Part shown: positions 57,048 to 64,000 of the stretch, piece after piece
Numbering within the stretch: position 1 is the first letter of the stretch
How the letters are laid out: each line of letters starts with the position of its first letter
DNA from: an uncultured Acidimicrobiales bacterium
Lineage (GTDB): Bacteria; Actinomycetota; Acidimicrobiia; Acidimicrobiales; SZUA-35
Direction of reading: 5' to 3'
Length of the DNA stretch: 64,000 nt
Assembly: GCA_938002965.1 (NCBI GenBank)
Contig: CALKZY010000008.1
Coordinates: 1 to 64,000 of the forward strand
Position numbers and translations under genes: made by a program
The notes under the pieces: model-generated
Database searches by the model: none
The model's input: the letters and a program-made list of their open reading frames with translations, nothing else
What the model was told of the DNA's origin: nothing

Positions 57048-57881
57048 CTAGACGTCCAGGACGCCTCGGAGTATCGATTGGCCCGAGTGAGTCGGATCGC
57101 CGTCGAGAGGCTCGACCGAGACGTCGACTACGGGGAAGTCGCCGGGATTGATCGTGTCAGGCACATCGATCCGACCGTCAGCCGAAAGCACACCGAGCGA
57201 GATCATCCCCTCGACGTTGGTGTCGATCATCCACACTTCGTAGAAGGCTTCGCCATTGTCGGGCAGTGTCGGAACGTCAATGTCGAGGATCAAGTCGCCG
57301 TCTTCGTTCACGAGAACGGCAGATCCGGTTTGATCGAACGCAACTGGCAGTTCGTCGTTGACGATCGTGGCCGAAGCCACTGGTATACCTGACGGTTCGT
57401 TGGAGCCAAGTTGGGCGGCCAGCAGACCTCCGCCTACGGCCAGAACGGCGACCGCGGCTGCAGCCAACAACCACGATGGACCGGATCGGCGAGTGGCCTT
57501 GGCCTGGCGTCGATCGTCTAAGGTCGGCACCTCGCTTCGCCGCGCATCGACATAGTGATTGGGTTGCGCTGCTTGGTTGGCGTGCTCGAAGTGCGTCGGC
57601 TGTTGGGCTGGTGCTTGATGCTGCGCCGGAGGAATTTGCTGCGCCGGTGGCACTGCCTGTAAACGGTGGGTCGGAGGTTGGGTCGTCGGTTGCTGAGGTG
57701 CCGTCGTAGGCATAGGGGATGCCTGCGCGGTCGCTACGTCGGCTCGCACGTCAGCAAGAATGGCCGGAAGTAGATCGACGGGCGGCTCTTCAAGGCGCCA
57801 ATCGTCGTCGGTCATCGAGCGGGCCAGAGCCCCCAACTGCTGTTCCAGCTCGTCGAAGTTGTGCATGCTGGAGTCGATCAT
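57048..57881 (-). CDS. Anti-sigma factor, RskA-type
   Basis: 277 residues. An N-terminal cytoplasmic section without the HxxxCxxC zinc motif ('FDELEQQLGALARSMTDDDWRL') and a Pro/Gln/Ala-rich linker precede one membrane helix ('WLLAAAAVAVLAVGGGLLAAQ', about 135-155), then an extracellular anti-sigma-K domain: 'ELPVAFDQTGSAVLV', 'LPDNGEAFYEVWMIDT', 'VDVSVEPLDGDPTHSGQSILRG'. It presumably holds the ECF factor until proteolysed. ATGA overlap with the sigma gene. Confidence 0.85.
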   Translation of the reverse strand: MIDSSMHNFDELEQQLGALARSMTDDDWRLEEPPVDLLPAILADVRADVATAQASPMPTTAPQQPTTQPPTHRLQAVPPAQQIPPAQHQAPAQQPTHFEHANQAAQPNHYVDARRSEVPTLDDRRQAKATRRSGPSWLLAAAAVAVLAVGGGLLAAQLGSNEPSGIPVASATIVNDELPVAFDQTGSAVLVNEDGDLILDIDVPTLPDNGEAFYEVWMIDTNVEGMISLGVLSADGRIDVPDTINPGDFPVVDVSVEPLDGDPTHSGQSILRGVLDV

Positions 57882-58516
57882 GACTGTCCCTCCAGGTGGT
57901 GCTTGAGTTTCTGCAGGCTGCGACGAATATCGCTCTTGACGGTTCCTAGAGGTAAGCCGGTCTGCGCTGCAATTTCGGGATGGGTCAACTGGTTGAAGAA
58001 AGACAGTTCAACTACTGTCCTTGCCCGGTCGTTGAGTTCGTTCAGGGCTGTGGCCAAGATCATCTGATCGCCGACGCGATCAATTTGAACTCGGTCTGAG
58101 CCGTTGTCTTGGCGGTCGGCCACCTCGACGCCGTCGGCGATCTGAGGTCGGCGGGACTGCATTCGATATTGATCTACGACCCGGTTCTTGGCAATGCCCA
58201 TCAGCCAGGCTCGAATTGATCCCCGGTCAGGGTCGAATCGATGGCGGGCTCGCCATGCTGAAGTGAAGATTTCCTGGGTGACGTCGCGTCCGGTTTCTGG
58301 GCCAAGTTGACGACGGCAGTAGCTGTAGATCAGCGAGCCGTGGTCCTCATACACCTGCGCCAGTGCCGCTTCGTCGCCTTCGACGAAGCGTCGCTCGAGA
58401 TCGTCTATCAACTCCATTGATGCACCACCCTGGTCACCTGGAAGCGGTTTGACGAGTCTGAGGTTTGGTGGCGCGGGGCGACGCGTAAGCGTTGATCCGC
58501 TGTTTGCCAATGCCAT
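57878..58516 (-). CDS. ECF sigma factor (SigK-like)
   Basis: 212 residues. Region 2 reads 'ALAQVYEDHGSLIYSYCRRQLG' and 'DVTQEIFTSAWRARHRFDPDRGSIRAWLMGIAKNRVVDQYR'; region 4 'LNDRARTVVELSFFNQLTHPEIAAQTGLPLGTVKSDIRRSLQKLKHHL' style HTH. The start is ATG 58516, with an internal ATG at 58417 possible. Stop overlaps the RskA-type anti-sigma gene, the standard arrangement of a membrane-signalled stress regulator. It is divergent from the DUF4397 gene, a likely target. Confidence 0.92.
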   Translation of the reverse strand: MALANSGSTLTRRPAPPNLRLVKPLPGDQGGASMELIDDLERRFVEGDEAALAQVYEDHGSLIYSYCRRQLGPETGRDVTQEIFTSAWRARHRFDPDRGSIRAWLMGIAKNRVVDQYRMQSRRPQIADGVEVADRQDNGSDRVQIDRVGDQMILATALNELNDRARTVVELSFFNQLTHPEIAAQTGLPLGTVKSDIRRSLQKLKHHLEGQS

Positions 58517-58863
58517 GTTTGTTGACTACGCCGGACATTGCCCGGTGGATGCGTCTGTCGGTGATCTCTGTTTGTCATTTGCTAAAGCGGGAGGACTTGT
58601 TTGCCGAAGCAGCTGTTGAGCGAGCCAGCGGTCATTTCGGCACAGGTGCAGGCATTCTCCGCTTCGATAACTGTATCCGCCACGTTGGACCTAGCTGGGT
58701 AAAACGGCGCATTTACGTTCGGCCCCACGTTTGCAGATGCGGGTTGGAATCAATCTTTAGAATCATCTTGTTCAGGTGGAGTTTTTCGACGGTCGATGCA
58801 TCCGGCCGTGGTCACTCTCCGTAACCACGTTCTGTCAGATCCCAACTCAGGAGAAACTCAGAC
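58517..58863. promoter_or_regulatory. Divergent promoter region of the sigma and DUF4397 genes
   Basis: 347 bases without a credible gene. A small hairpin CGTGGT/ACCACG spans 58807-58829 in what is probably the 5' untranslated region of the DUF4397 gene, and AGGAG lies at about 58850, 9-12 bases before the GTG. I could not identify a certain ECF -35/-10 pair; GGAATC at about 58744 and CGAC near 58788 are the nearest things to one, with non-standard spacing. Confidence 0.5.
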
Positions 58864-59658
58864 GTGAACTCGTTCAAGAAGCTTTCACTAGCAATAGCGT
58901 CCATCGTGGCCATGCTCGCCGCCCTCACCCTTCCGGCGTCGGCTGACGATCATGCTCGCATTCACCTCATCCACGGCATTCCAGGCGTGGATGTTGATGT
59001 CGAAGCTGGCGGCGAAGTCGTCTTCTCCGACTTCTCTTTCAAAGATACCCAGGACCTTTCGGCTCTGGCCGGTGCCACCCTTGAAGACGTAATGGTCAAG
59101 GTTGCCGGTACCGACGATGTAGCCATCGATGGTGGCGATATCACGCTGCCTGCCGAGGGCAACTTCACTGTTATTGCTCACCTCGACGCTGAGGGCACCC
59201 CTGCCCTCGCCGTGTTCGAGAATGATGATTCCAACGTTGAGGCCGGCAAGGGACGCATCGTTGTGCGTCACGCTGCCTCCGCCCCGGCTGTTGACATCAA
59301 GGCCAACGGCGACGTTGCCTTCAGCAATGTGGCAAATGGAAAAGAAGGTGCTGCTGACCTGGCCGCTGGAACCATCAGCGTTGAGGTCGTGCCCACCGGT
59401 GCGGATGAGCCTGTCGTAATCGGCCCGGCCGATCTTCCCATCAAGGAAGGTGAATCCCTCATCGTGTACGCCACCGGCTCGCTCGACGATGGCCTTGAGG
59501 TCATCACCGAGACCATCACTGGACTGCACTCCACCCCGGATGTCGTCAACACTGGTGACTCACCGGTCAACAACAGCACCAATGGTCTGCTGCTCCTGCT
59601 CGCAGGCATGGGCGTTCTGTCCATCGGCGGAGTAACTCTCGCCACCCGTCGCGGCTGA
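58864..59658 (+). CDS. DUF4397 surface protein with C-terminal anchor
   Basis: 264 residues. Signal peptide 'LSLAIASIVAMLAALTLPASA' cleaved before 'DDHARIHLIHGIPGVDVDVEA', the start of a DUF4397 domain, repeated at 'ARIVVRHAASAPAVDIKANG'-like sequence about residue 135. The C-terminus follows sorting-signal geometry: 'VVNTGDSPVNN', then a hydrophobic stretch ('GLLLLLAGMGVLSIGGVTL') and 'ATRRG', but the motif is VVNTG rather than LPxTG. A sortase gene is next on the same strand. The protein is probably exposed on the cell wall; molecular role unknown. Confidence 0.85.
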   Translation: MNSFKKLSLAIASIVAMLAALTLPASADDHARIHLIHGIPGVDVDVEAGGEVVFSDFSFKDTQDLSALAGATLEDVMVKVAGTDDVAIDGGDITLPAEGNFTVIAHLDAEGTPALAVFENDDSNVEAGKGRIVVRHAASAPAVDIKANGDVAFSNVANGKEGAADLAAGTISVEVVPTGADEPVVIGPADLPIKEGESLIVYATGSLDDGLEVITETITGLHSTPDVVNTGDSPVNNSTNGLLLLLAGMGVLSIGGVTLATRRG

Positions 59659-59691
59659 TCACTTCGACTTTGTATATCGCAGCTGGGTATT

Positions 59692-59715
59692 CAGCGACCT
59701 TGTACTTTGTCGCTG
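59692..59715 (+). terminator. Hairpin between DUF4397 and sortase genes
   Basis: CAGCGAC (59692-59698) and GTCGCTG (59709-59715) form a perfect seven-pair stem with a T-rich 10-base loop. It may attenuate transcription into the sortase gene or stabilise the abundant upstream message. Confidence 0.5.
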
Positions 59716-59751
59716 GGCATCTAGCGGCAAAGCATCTGACCACCAGTTGAC

Positions 59752-60543
59752 ATGACTGAACCGGCGGACAACACCATGACAATCCTCTCCCAACTGCCCG
59801 GCCTGCGATGCCGTACAATCCGCTTGATCTTGACTGCTTTCGTAGCGGCTGCGGTCACAGCGGGATGTGGATCACCTGATCAACGTGATCAGGCGCAGGG
59901 ATTTGTTCAGGACGGCAATGAGGTTGGTGTTCAGTCCGCCGGTTCGGATACGCAACCGGAAGTCGACGGCTCGACCGCTTCCGCCGATGACTCTTCAGGG
60001 GTGCCACAAGCGCCGTTAAGGGTCACGGCGGACACGCTCAGCGATCGGGTCGTCGACCTCGGTCCGGCAGACGGCATCCCCGAGGTGCCGGTAGCTGGAC
60101 CGCAACCGGTCAGTGTCTCCATCGACCGCATTGGGGTCGAAGCCGCCACCGTCCTTGGTGTCGGTATCGAGCCGAACGGCGAGATGGAGGTTCCCCCACC
60201 GTTGCAGGTTGGATGGTACGAGTACGGTCCGTCACCGGGTGAAACCGGCTCGGCGGTGTTGGCCGGCCACATCGCTTCCAATGGCATCGATGGAGCGTTC
60301 CGCTACCTCGACCGGGTGGAGGTTGGTGACACCATCGAGGTCGGCTATGACAACGGATCGGTCTCCCGCTTCCAGGTGACCGACCTGGTGCAGTACGACA
60401 AGTACTCGCTTCCGTTCGACGACGTCTTCGCTGAAGAGGGCGAGCCGCAGCTTGTACTTATCACCTGCGGTGGCGACTTCGACTCTGCGGCTCGGAGCTA
60501 CGAAGACAACGTCGTGGTTTACGCCGACCCTGTAGAGGCCTAA
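59752..60543 (+). CDS. Sortase with lipoprotein-type signal (class E/F-like)
   Basis: 263 residues. A hydrophobic N-terminus ends in V-T-A-G-C, a lipobox, so the enzyme may be lipid-anchored instead of held by a transmembrane helix. After an acidic linker the sortase barrel has 'VSIDRIGVEAATVLGVGIEPNGEMEVPP' style start, catalytic His in 'VLAGHIAS', Cys in 'LVLITCGGDFDS' and Arg in 'AARSYEDNVVVYA', as in class F/E-type actinobacterial sortases. The likely substrate is the DUF4397 protein just upstream. ATG 59776 is an alternative start. Confidence 0.85.
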   Translation: MTEPADNTMTILSQLPGLRCRTIRLILTAFVAAAVTAGCGSPDQRDQAQGFVQDGNEVGVQSAGSDTQPEVDGSTASADDSSGVPQAPLRVTADTLSDRVVDLGPADGIPEVPVAGPQPVSVSIDRIGVEAATVLGVGIEPNGEMEVPPPLQVGWYEYGPSPGETGSAVLAGHIASNGIDGAFRYLDRVEVGDTIEVGYDNGSVSRFQVTDLVQYDKYSLPFDDVFAEEGEPQLVLITCGGDFDSAARSYEDNVVVYADPVEA

Positions 60544-61115
60544 AGAGCGTCAAAGATGTATTCGGTCTCAAGGGTGCAGCCCTCGGACGGGTCATCGAAA
60601 CGGTAGACGCAGATCTCAAGGACATTCTCCAGCGGCCTGAGGAAACGTCCGTTTGGGCATTTGTCTTCGGCGGCGAACGTGAAGTGGCCAAGACTGCGAG
60701 TTGGCGTGATGACGTTCGTTATCTCACCGCTGTCGTCGAGGTTGACGTTCATTTCCTCGGGAGTGATCTCGATGCCGTTGATGGTCAGACGGGCACCGAA
60801 GCCTGCGGCCAGATCTACACCGATGGGTTCGCGGCAAGCGCTCGCTTCGCCCCCTTCTGGTAGGAGAGCTTCAATGGCTCCACCAGAGGTTGGGACGTTG
60901 GCTGCGTCGCCGCCGGCCAGAGTGCTTTCGGTGACACCAGGGGATCCGCTGTCAGGATTGGCGCCCACGTCAGGATCCAGGCCGACGATGACCGGTTCAT
61001 CGAGCCGATTGTCGTCCTGATAGACCACTCCGAGCGCCAGGGCACCGAAGGCAGTTACCACCAACGCACCTGTAACCAACCGTTGTCGTCGCTGGGAAAT
61101 CATGTTGGACCCCAA
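60540..61115 (-). CDS. Secreted/anchored hypothetical protein
   Basis: 191 residues; not recognised. One N-terminal membrane helix ('LVTGALVVTAFGALALGVVY') is followed by an Asp/Gly/Ser linker and a small domain with four Cys ('ASACREPIGV', 'EDKCPNG', 'LEICVYRFDDPSEGCTLE') that could form two disulfides. 'GFGARLTINGIEITPEEM' resembles a beta-rich fold. Its stop overlaps the sortase stop (convergent), and it diverges from the PASTA kinase, so it is an envelope protein by company. Confidence 0.7.
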   Translation of the reverse strand: MGSNMISQRRQRLVTGALVVTAFGALALGVVYQDDNRLDEPVIVGLDPDVGANPDSGSPGVTESTLAGGDAANVPTSGGAIEALLPEGGEASACREPIGVDLAAGFGARLTINGIEITPEEMNVNLDDSGEITNVITPTRSLGHFTFAAEDKCPNGRFLRPLENVLEICVYRFDDPSEGCTLETEYIFDAL

Positions 61116-61168
61116 TTCATTGGTGACAGTGTGCCACCCTCGGCCTGGCGTCCACTACTCTTTCGGCT

Positions 61169-63241
61169 ATGACGGCTGCCGCATCACAGGCTAACCGTCC
61201 GGTCCTCGGCGAGCGCTACGAACTGGTCTCCCGGATCGGCGCGGGCGCATCAGCGCAGGTCTTTCACGCCATTGACCGGCGGCTGAACCGTCATGTGGCA
61301 ATCAAGCATTTGCGCCCTGATTTTGCTTCCGATCCCCGCTTTCTAAAGCTGTTTCGGGCTGAGGCTTATCTGGCGGCACAGCTGAGCCACCCCAACATCG
61401 TGGCCGTGTACGACTGGAGCGACGAGGTTGATTCCGGGCCGTTCATCGTCACGGAGTTGCTGGCCGGTGGCACGCTCCGCGACATGATCCTCGGCGATCA
61501 TCAACTAACCATCTCCCAGGTAACGTTCATCGGCCTCCAGGCGGCGCAAGGGCTGGCTTTCGCTCACGAGCAGGGTCTGGTCCACCGTGATGTAAAGCCC
61601 GCCAACCTGCTGTTCGGGCAAGAGGGTCGGGTTCGAGTAGCCGACTTTGGTATCGCCCGGGCAGTGGCTGAAGCGGCATGGACAGAGCCCGAAGGGGTTT
61701 TGATCGGAACCGCCCGATACGCCGCCCCGGAGCAGGCCACTGAAGGCACTGTTGACGGGCTGGCTGACGTCTACTCGCTCGTGCTGTGCTTGGTGGAAGC
61801 AGCAACTGGAAGTCTGCCGCTGCTGGGCGAAAACGCCTTAAGCACGATGACCACGCGCCAGACGGTCGATATCCCGGTCCAAGGGGAAATGGCCGAGATC
61901 TTGGGTCCGCTGGCCGACGCGTTGGTCAATGCCGGCAAAGCCGACCCGGCCGAACGAGCGTCGGCCCCGGAACTAGTGGAACAGCTACTTGTTGTTCACA
62001 GCGATCTTCCGGACCCGGCACCACTGCCCTTGCTTGATGTGACCACTATCGGAGATCCGGTTTCGGTGAACGGCCAGCGGCCTGCCGGTTCCGGTCCGAC
62101 AATTCTTGGTGATCGACCGGGCGAAGGCGCGAGCGCTGGAGATCAAGGGCAGGACAACGTCGAGGTGATTGATCTCGACACTGAGGCGCCCACTGAGATG
62201 CCCGGACTACTTGAGCAGCCCGTCGCGGCCAACGAGGTAATCAACGGTGCTTCGGTGGAAGCCGAGCGTTCGGCGCCTCGCCCTTACGATGCCACATTCA
62301 CCCGCCGTCGCCGCAGAGGCCCGCTCTTGGCTGGGCTTCTTCTCCTCCTGGCTATCGGCATCGGCGCCGCCGTAGTTGGTCCCACGCTTCTTGAACGAGC
62401 CCGCCCGGAGACGACAGTGATCGAACTTGGGCTACCAACCTTCGAGGTTGCCAACTTCCAGAGTTCGCCGGTGGCCGACATCCGCGACCAAGCGGATCAG
62501 TTCGGATGGTCGGTTCAGGTGGTTGAGGACTACCAGGACGGTACGTCTGCGGGGGAGATTCTGCGACAGTCACCCGAACCAGGTGCATCACTGCCTCCTG
62601 GCGAGGAAATCATGATTGTCATCTCTCTCGGCCCGGAGCTGAGGATCGTTCCCGATGTCGTCGGAGTCACGGTCGACCAAGCCCGGGCTGCGACCGCTGG
62701 CGCGTCGCTGGCCGTGGGTGACGTTGTTGAAAGGAACGACGAAGCGGTGGCCACCGGGGTCGTCCTGGAAGCGTCGATAGGTGGCATTCCGGCCCAACCT
62801 GGGGCCGAAGTAACCACTGATACCGAGATTGACTTGGTTGTGAGCAGCGGTCCGACTCCTCGTCAGATTCCGAACCTGGTGGGCCTGAGCGTTGATCAGG
62901 CACGTTCGGCATTGGCCGATCTCAGCTTGGCGATTGAGGTTTCGGAGTCGTTCTCGGAGACCGTGCCGGAGGGTGAGATCATCAGTTCGAGCCCTGCGGC
63001 CGAAGAAGTATTGGCTAGAGGGTCGACGGTGTCGGTTGTAGTATCGCTCGGCCTGCCGTTTGTTGAGATTCCCGACCTGGCCGGCCTTCAGGCTGTTGAC
63101 GCGGCCACTCAACTGGAAGAACTGGGACTTGTCATCGAGGACACCGATGGTCCCCCGAATCGACCCGTTCTGATCACCGATCCGGTTGCCGGTACATCGG
63201 TTCGCCTGGGAACGTCGGTTCGGATCATCGTCAGCCGGTAG
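61169..63241 (+). CDS. PASTA-domain Ser/Thr protein kinase (PknB type)
   Basis: 690 residues. Cytoplasmic kinase domain: 'ERYELVSRIGAGASAQVFHA' (Gly loop), ATP Lys in 'VAIKHLRPDF', 'HRDVKPANLLF' (catalytic loop), 'VADFGIARAV' (DFG), 'GTARYAAPEQ'. An acidic linker, one membrane helix ('GPLLAGLLLLLAIGIGAAVVG', about residue 385) and four extracellular PASTA repeats follow, the first degenerate. PASTA repeats sense muropeptides or lipid II; PknB-type kinases govern cell growth and wall synthesis. It is monocistronic here, away from the usual pbpA/rodA/pstP cluster. Confidence 0.94.
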   Translation: MTAAASQANRPVLGERYELVSRIGAGASAQVFHAIDRRLNRHVAIKHLRPDFASDPRFLKLFRAEAYLAAQLSHPNIVAVYDWSDEVDSGPFIVTELLAGGTLRDMILGDHQLTISQVTFIGLQAAQGLAFAHEQGLVHRDVKPANLLFGQEGRVRVADFGIARAVAEAAWTEPEGVLIGTARYAAPEQATEGTVDGLADVYSLVLCLVEAATGSLPLLGENALSTMTTRQTVDIPVQGEMAEILGPLADALVNAGKADPAERASAPELVEQLLVVHSDLPDPAPLPLLDVTTIGDPVSVNGQRPAGSGPTILGDRPGEGASAGDQGQDNVEVIDLDTEAPTEMPGLLEQPVAANEVINGASVEAERSAPRPYDATFTRRRRRGPLLAGLLLLLAIGIGAAVVGPTLLERARPETTVIELGLPTFEVANFQSSPVADIRDQADQFGWSVQVVEDYQDGTSAGEILRQSPEPGASLPPGEEIMIVISLGPELRIVPDVVGVTVDQARAATAGASLAVGDVVERNDEAVATGVVLEASIGGIPAQPGAEVTTDTEIDLVVSSGPTPRQIPNLVGLSVDQARSALADLSLAIEVSESFSETVPEGEIISSSPAAEEVLARGSTVSVVVSLGLPFVEIPDLAGLQAVDAATQLEELGLVIEDTDGPPNRPVLITDPVAGTSVRLGTSVRIIVSR

Positions 63242-63279
63242 CGTCGCTGCGCCACTTCGGTTGTCAGCCTTTGCGGTTC

Positions 63280-63699
63280 TTAAGAAGTTAAGCCGTTGAG
63301 CCGTTCGTACATTTCGTACAGCAGCGGCGCCACGTCGGGTGGAGGGTCGGCCTGCAGGGCAAGCAGCCTCGACGCATCACCTTCGACGAGGATTTTGCCC
63401 CCGAAGAATGCCTCCATGACCTTTTGCTGGTCGCGGGTGACGAAGGCGGCCTTGGCTGTCTCGTAATCGACGGTCACGCTCAGCTCGGGATCCTCTAGAT
63501 GTCCTTCTTCGATGATTGTCTCGCCGTTGGCGGTGTCGATGTGGCCCATCATTTGCCCGTCGTCTCGATGGGGAACATCGGTGACGATGACGTTGATTCT
63601 GGCCTCGACCGCAGGGTCGGGTAACCGGTCGGCGTATTCGGCTCGAAGCTCCTTGGCGGCCTCGACCCAGTCCGGCGAGAGGAAGGCGTAGCTGGTCAC
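63280..63699 (-). CDS. SCP2 sterol-carrier-domain protein
   Basis: 139 residues. 'YAFLSPDWVEAAKELRAEY', 'EARINVIVTDVPH', 'VTVDYETAKAAFVTRDQQKVMEAFFGGKILVEGD' and 'RLLAL' follow the SCP2 lipid-binding pattern, which in bacteria binds fatty acyl-CoA or sterol-like molecules. Single-domain, cytoplasmic. Converges on the kinase gene. Confidence 0.82.
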   Translation of the reverse strand: MTSYAFLSPDWVEAAKELRAEYADRLPDPAVEARINVIVTDVPHRDDGQMMGHIDTANGETIIEEGHLEDPELSVTVDYETAKAAFVTRDQQKVMEAFFGGKILVEGDASRLLALQADPPPDVAPLLYEMYERLNGLTS

Positions 63700-63786
63700 G
63701 GCTTGAGCGTACCGCCGTAGCCAGCTGTGTGTGACCTGGTGTTAGGCGACTACTGTTGGGCCGCGGCTCGTGGTCGGCCTTTCGGA

Positions 63787-64000
63787 GTGTCAGACCAGTC
63801 CGTTGACAGAGTAGTTGGCCGGCTGGAGGATCGTGTGGCGAGAGCTGATCGTTTCGAATCGAAAGAGCGGGAGCCGTTGTGGAAGAACCCTCCGCTGCGA
63901 ATCGACATGGACGTGTGCATTAACTGCGACGCCTGCCTTCGAGCCTGCCCCACCTACTTCGGAGCCATCTTCAACCACGACCTCGACGTCGTCATCATTC
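63787..64000 (+). CDS. Ferredoxin-type 4Fe-4S protein (partial, continues past window)
   Basis: 71 codons are visible from GTG 63787. After a charged helical start ('RVVGRLEDRVARADRFESKE') the sequence 'DMDVCINCDACLRACPTYFGA' gives C-x2-C-x2-C-x3-C-P, one [4Fe-4S] site; a second is expected beyond the window. It could be a ferredoxin, an Fe-S subunit of an oxidoreductase or the start of a longer enzyme. Only the upstream boundary is inferable; GTG 63835 is an alternative. Confidence 0.75.
   Translation, partial: MSDQSVDRVVGRLEDRVARADRFESKEREPLWKNPPLRIDMDVCINCDACLRACPTYFGAIFNHDLDVVII

Noticed and set aside
58492-58824. 110-codon frame in the sigma/DUF4397 gap
   Set aside because: Many Cys, Trp and Ile residues and rare local codon choice; no start signal. 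Looks like non-coding sequence.

Overview
The window is chromosomal DNA from a high-GC actinobacterium. Gene content and order fit the class Acidimicrobiia (Ilumatobacter-like) best; this is inferred from gene neighbourhood and codon style, because no rRNA or other placing marker is present. I see no mobile element, phage, CRISPR array, rRNA or tRNA gene.

The core is a long plus-strand housekeeping block (about 5.8-36.7 kb): argS, lysA, [two minus-strand surface-protein genes and sppA inserted], hom, thrC, rho, rpmE (zinc-free type), a gene of unknown function, prfA, prmC, rpiB, glyA, a stand-alone LigD-type polymerase domain, wecA, two atpI-like genes, then atpB-E-F-b'-H-A-G-D-C and glpX. 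From argS to atpC the order parallels Mycobacterium tuberculosis Rv1292-Rv1311. Three differences stand out: thrB is missing between thrC and rho, the Sua5/YrdC gene has moved to 49.6 kb beside mnmA, and the b-like and delta parts that mycobacteria fuse into one AtpH are two overlapping genes here. These genes link amino-acid synthesis, translation termination, envelope glycan priming and proton-driven ATP synthesis.

The left flank (0-5.6 kb) holds a sulfatase coupled to an AstD-like aldehyde dehydrogenase, a lipoprotein beta-propeller, a nitroreductase, xylose isomerase and the ribosome-rescue factor ArfB. The interval 8.8-12.7 kb encodes two membrane-anchored, low-complexity extracellular proteins, one ending in a GH5-like glycoside hydrolase domain.

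The right half (36.7-64 kb) is a mosaic of short operons: PPK2; a J-domain protein; an OmpA-domain protein; an MFS transporter; a NifU-like scaffold; MscL; a five-gene minus-strand operon (methyltransferase, SRPBCC protein, CDP-alcohol phosphatidyltransferase, TVP38/TMEM64 protein, disulfide-reductase-like flavoprotein) whose last three genes overlap by 4 bases each; a tRNA-modification run (cysteine desulfurase, mnmA, Sua5); a Tat-exported PhoX phosphatase with a strong terminator; homocysteine methyltransferase; ligA; an ECF sigma/anti-sigma pair divergent from a DUF4397 surface protein and a lipoprotein-type sortase; a PASTA Ser/Thr kinase; an SCP2 protein; and the start of a ferredoxin-type gene running off the window.

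The signals most worth following are the sigma/anti-sigma/DUF4397/sortase surface module, the coupled lipid-redox membrane operon, the unfused b'-delta pair with structured intergenic RNA in the ATP synthase operon, and short tandem repeats in several promoter or linker positions.
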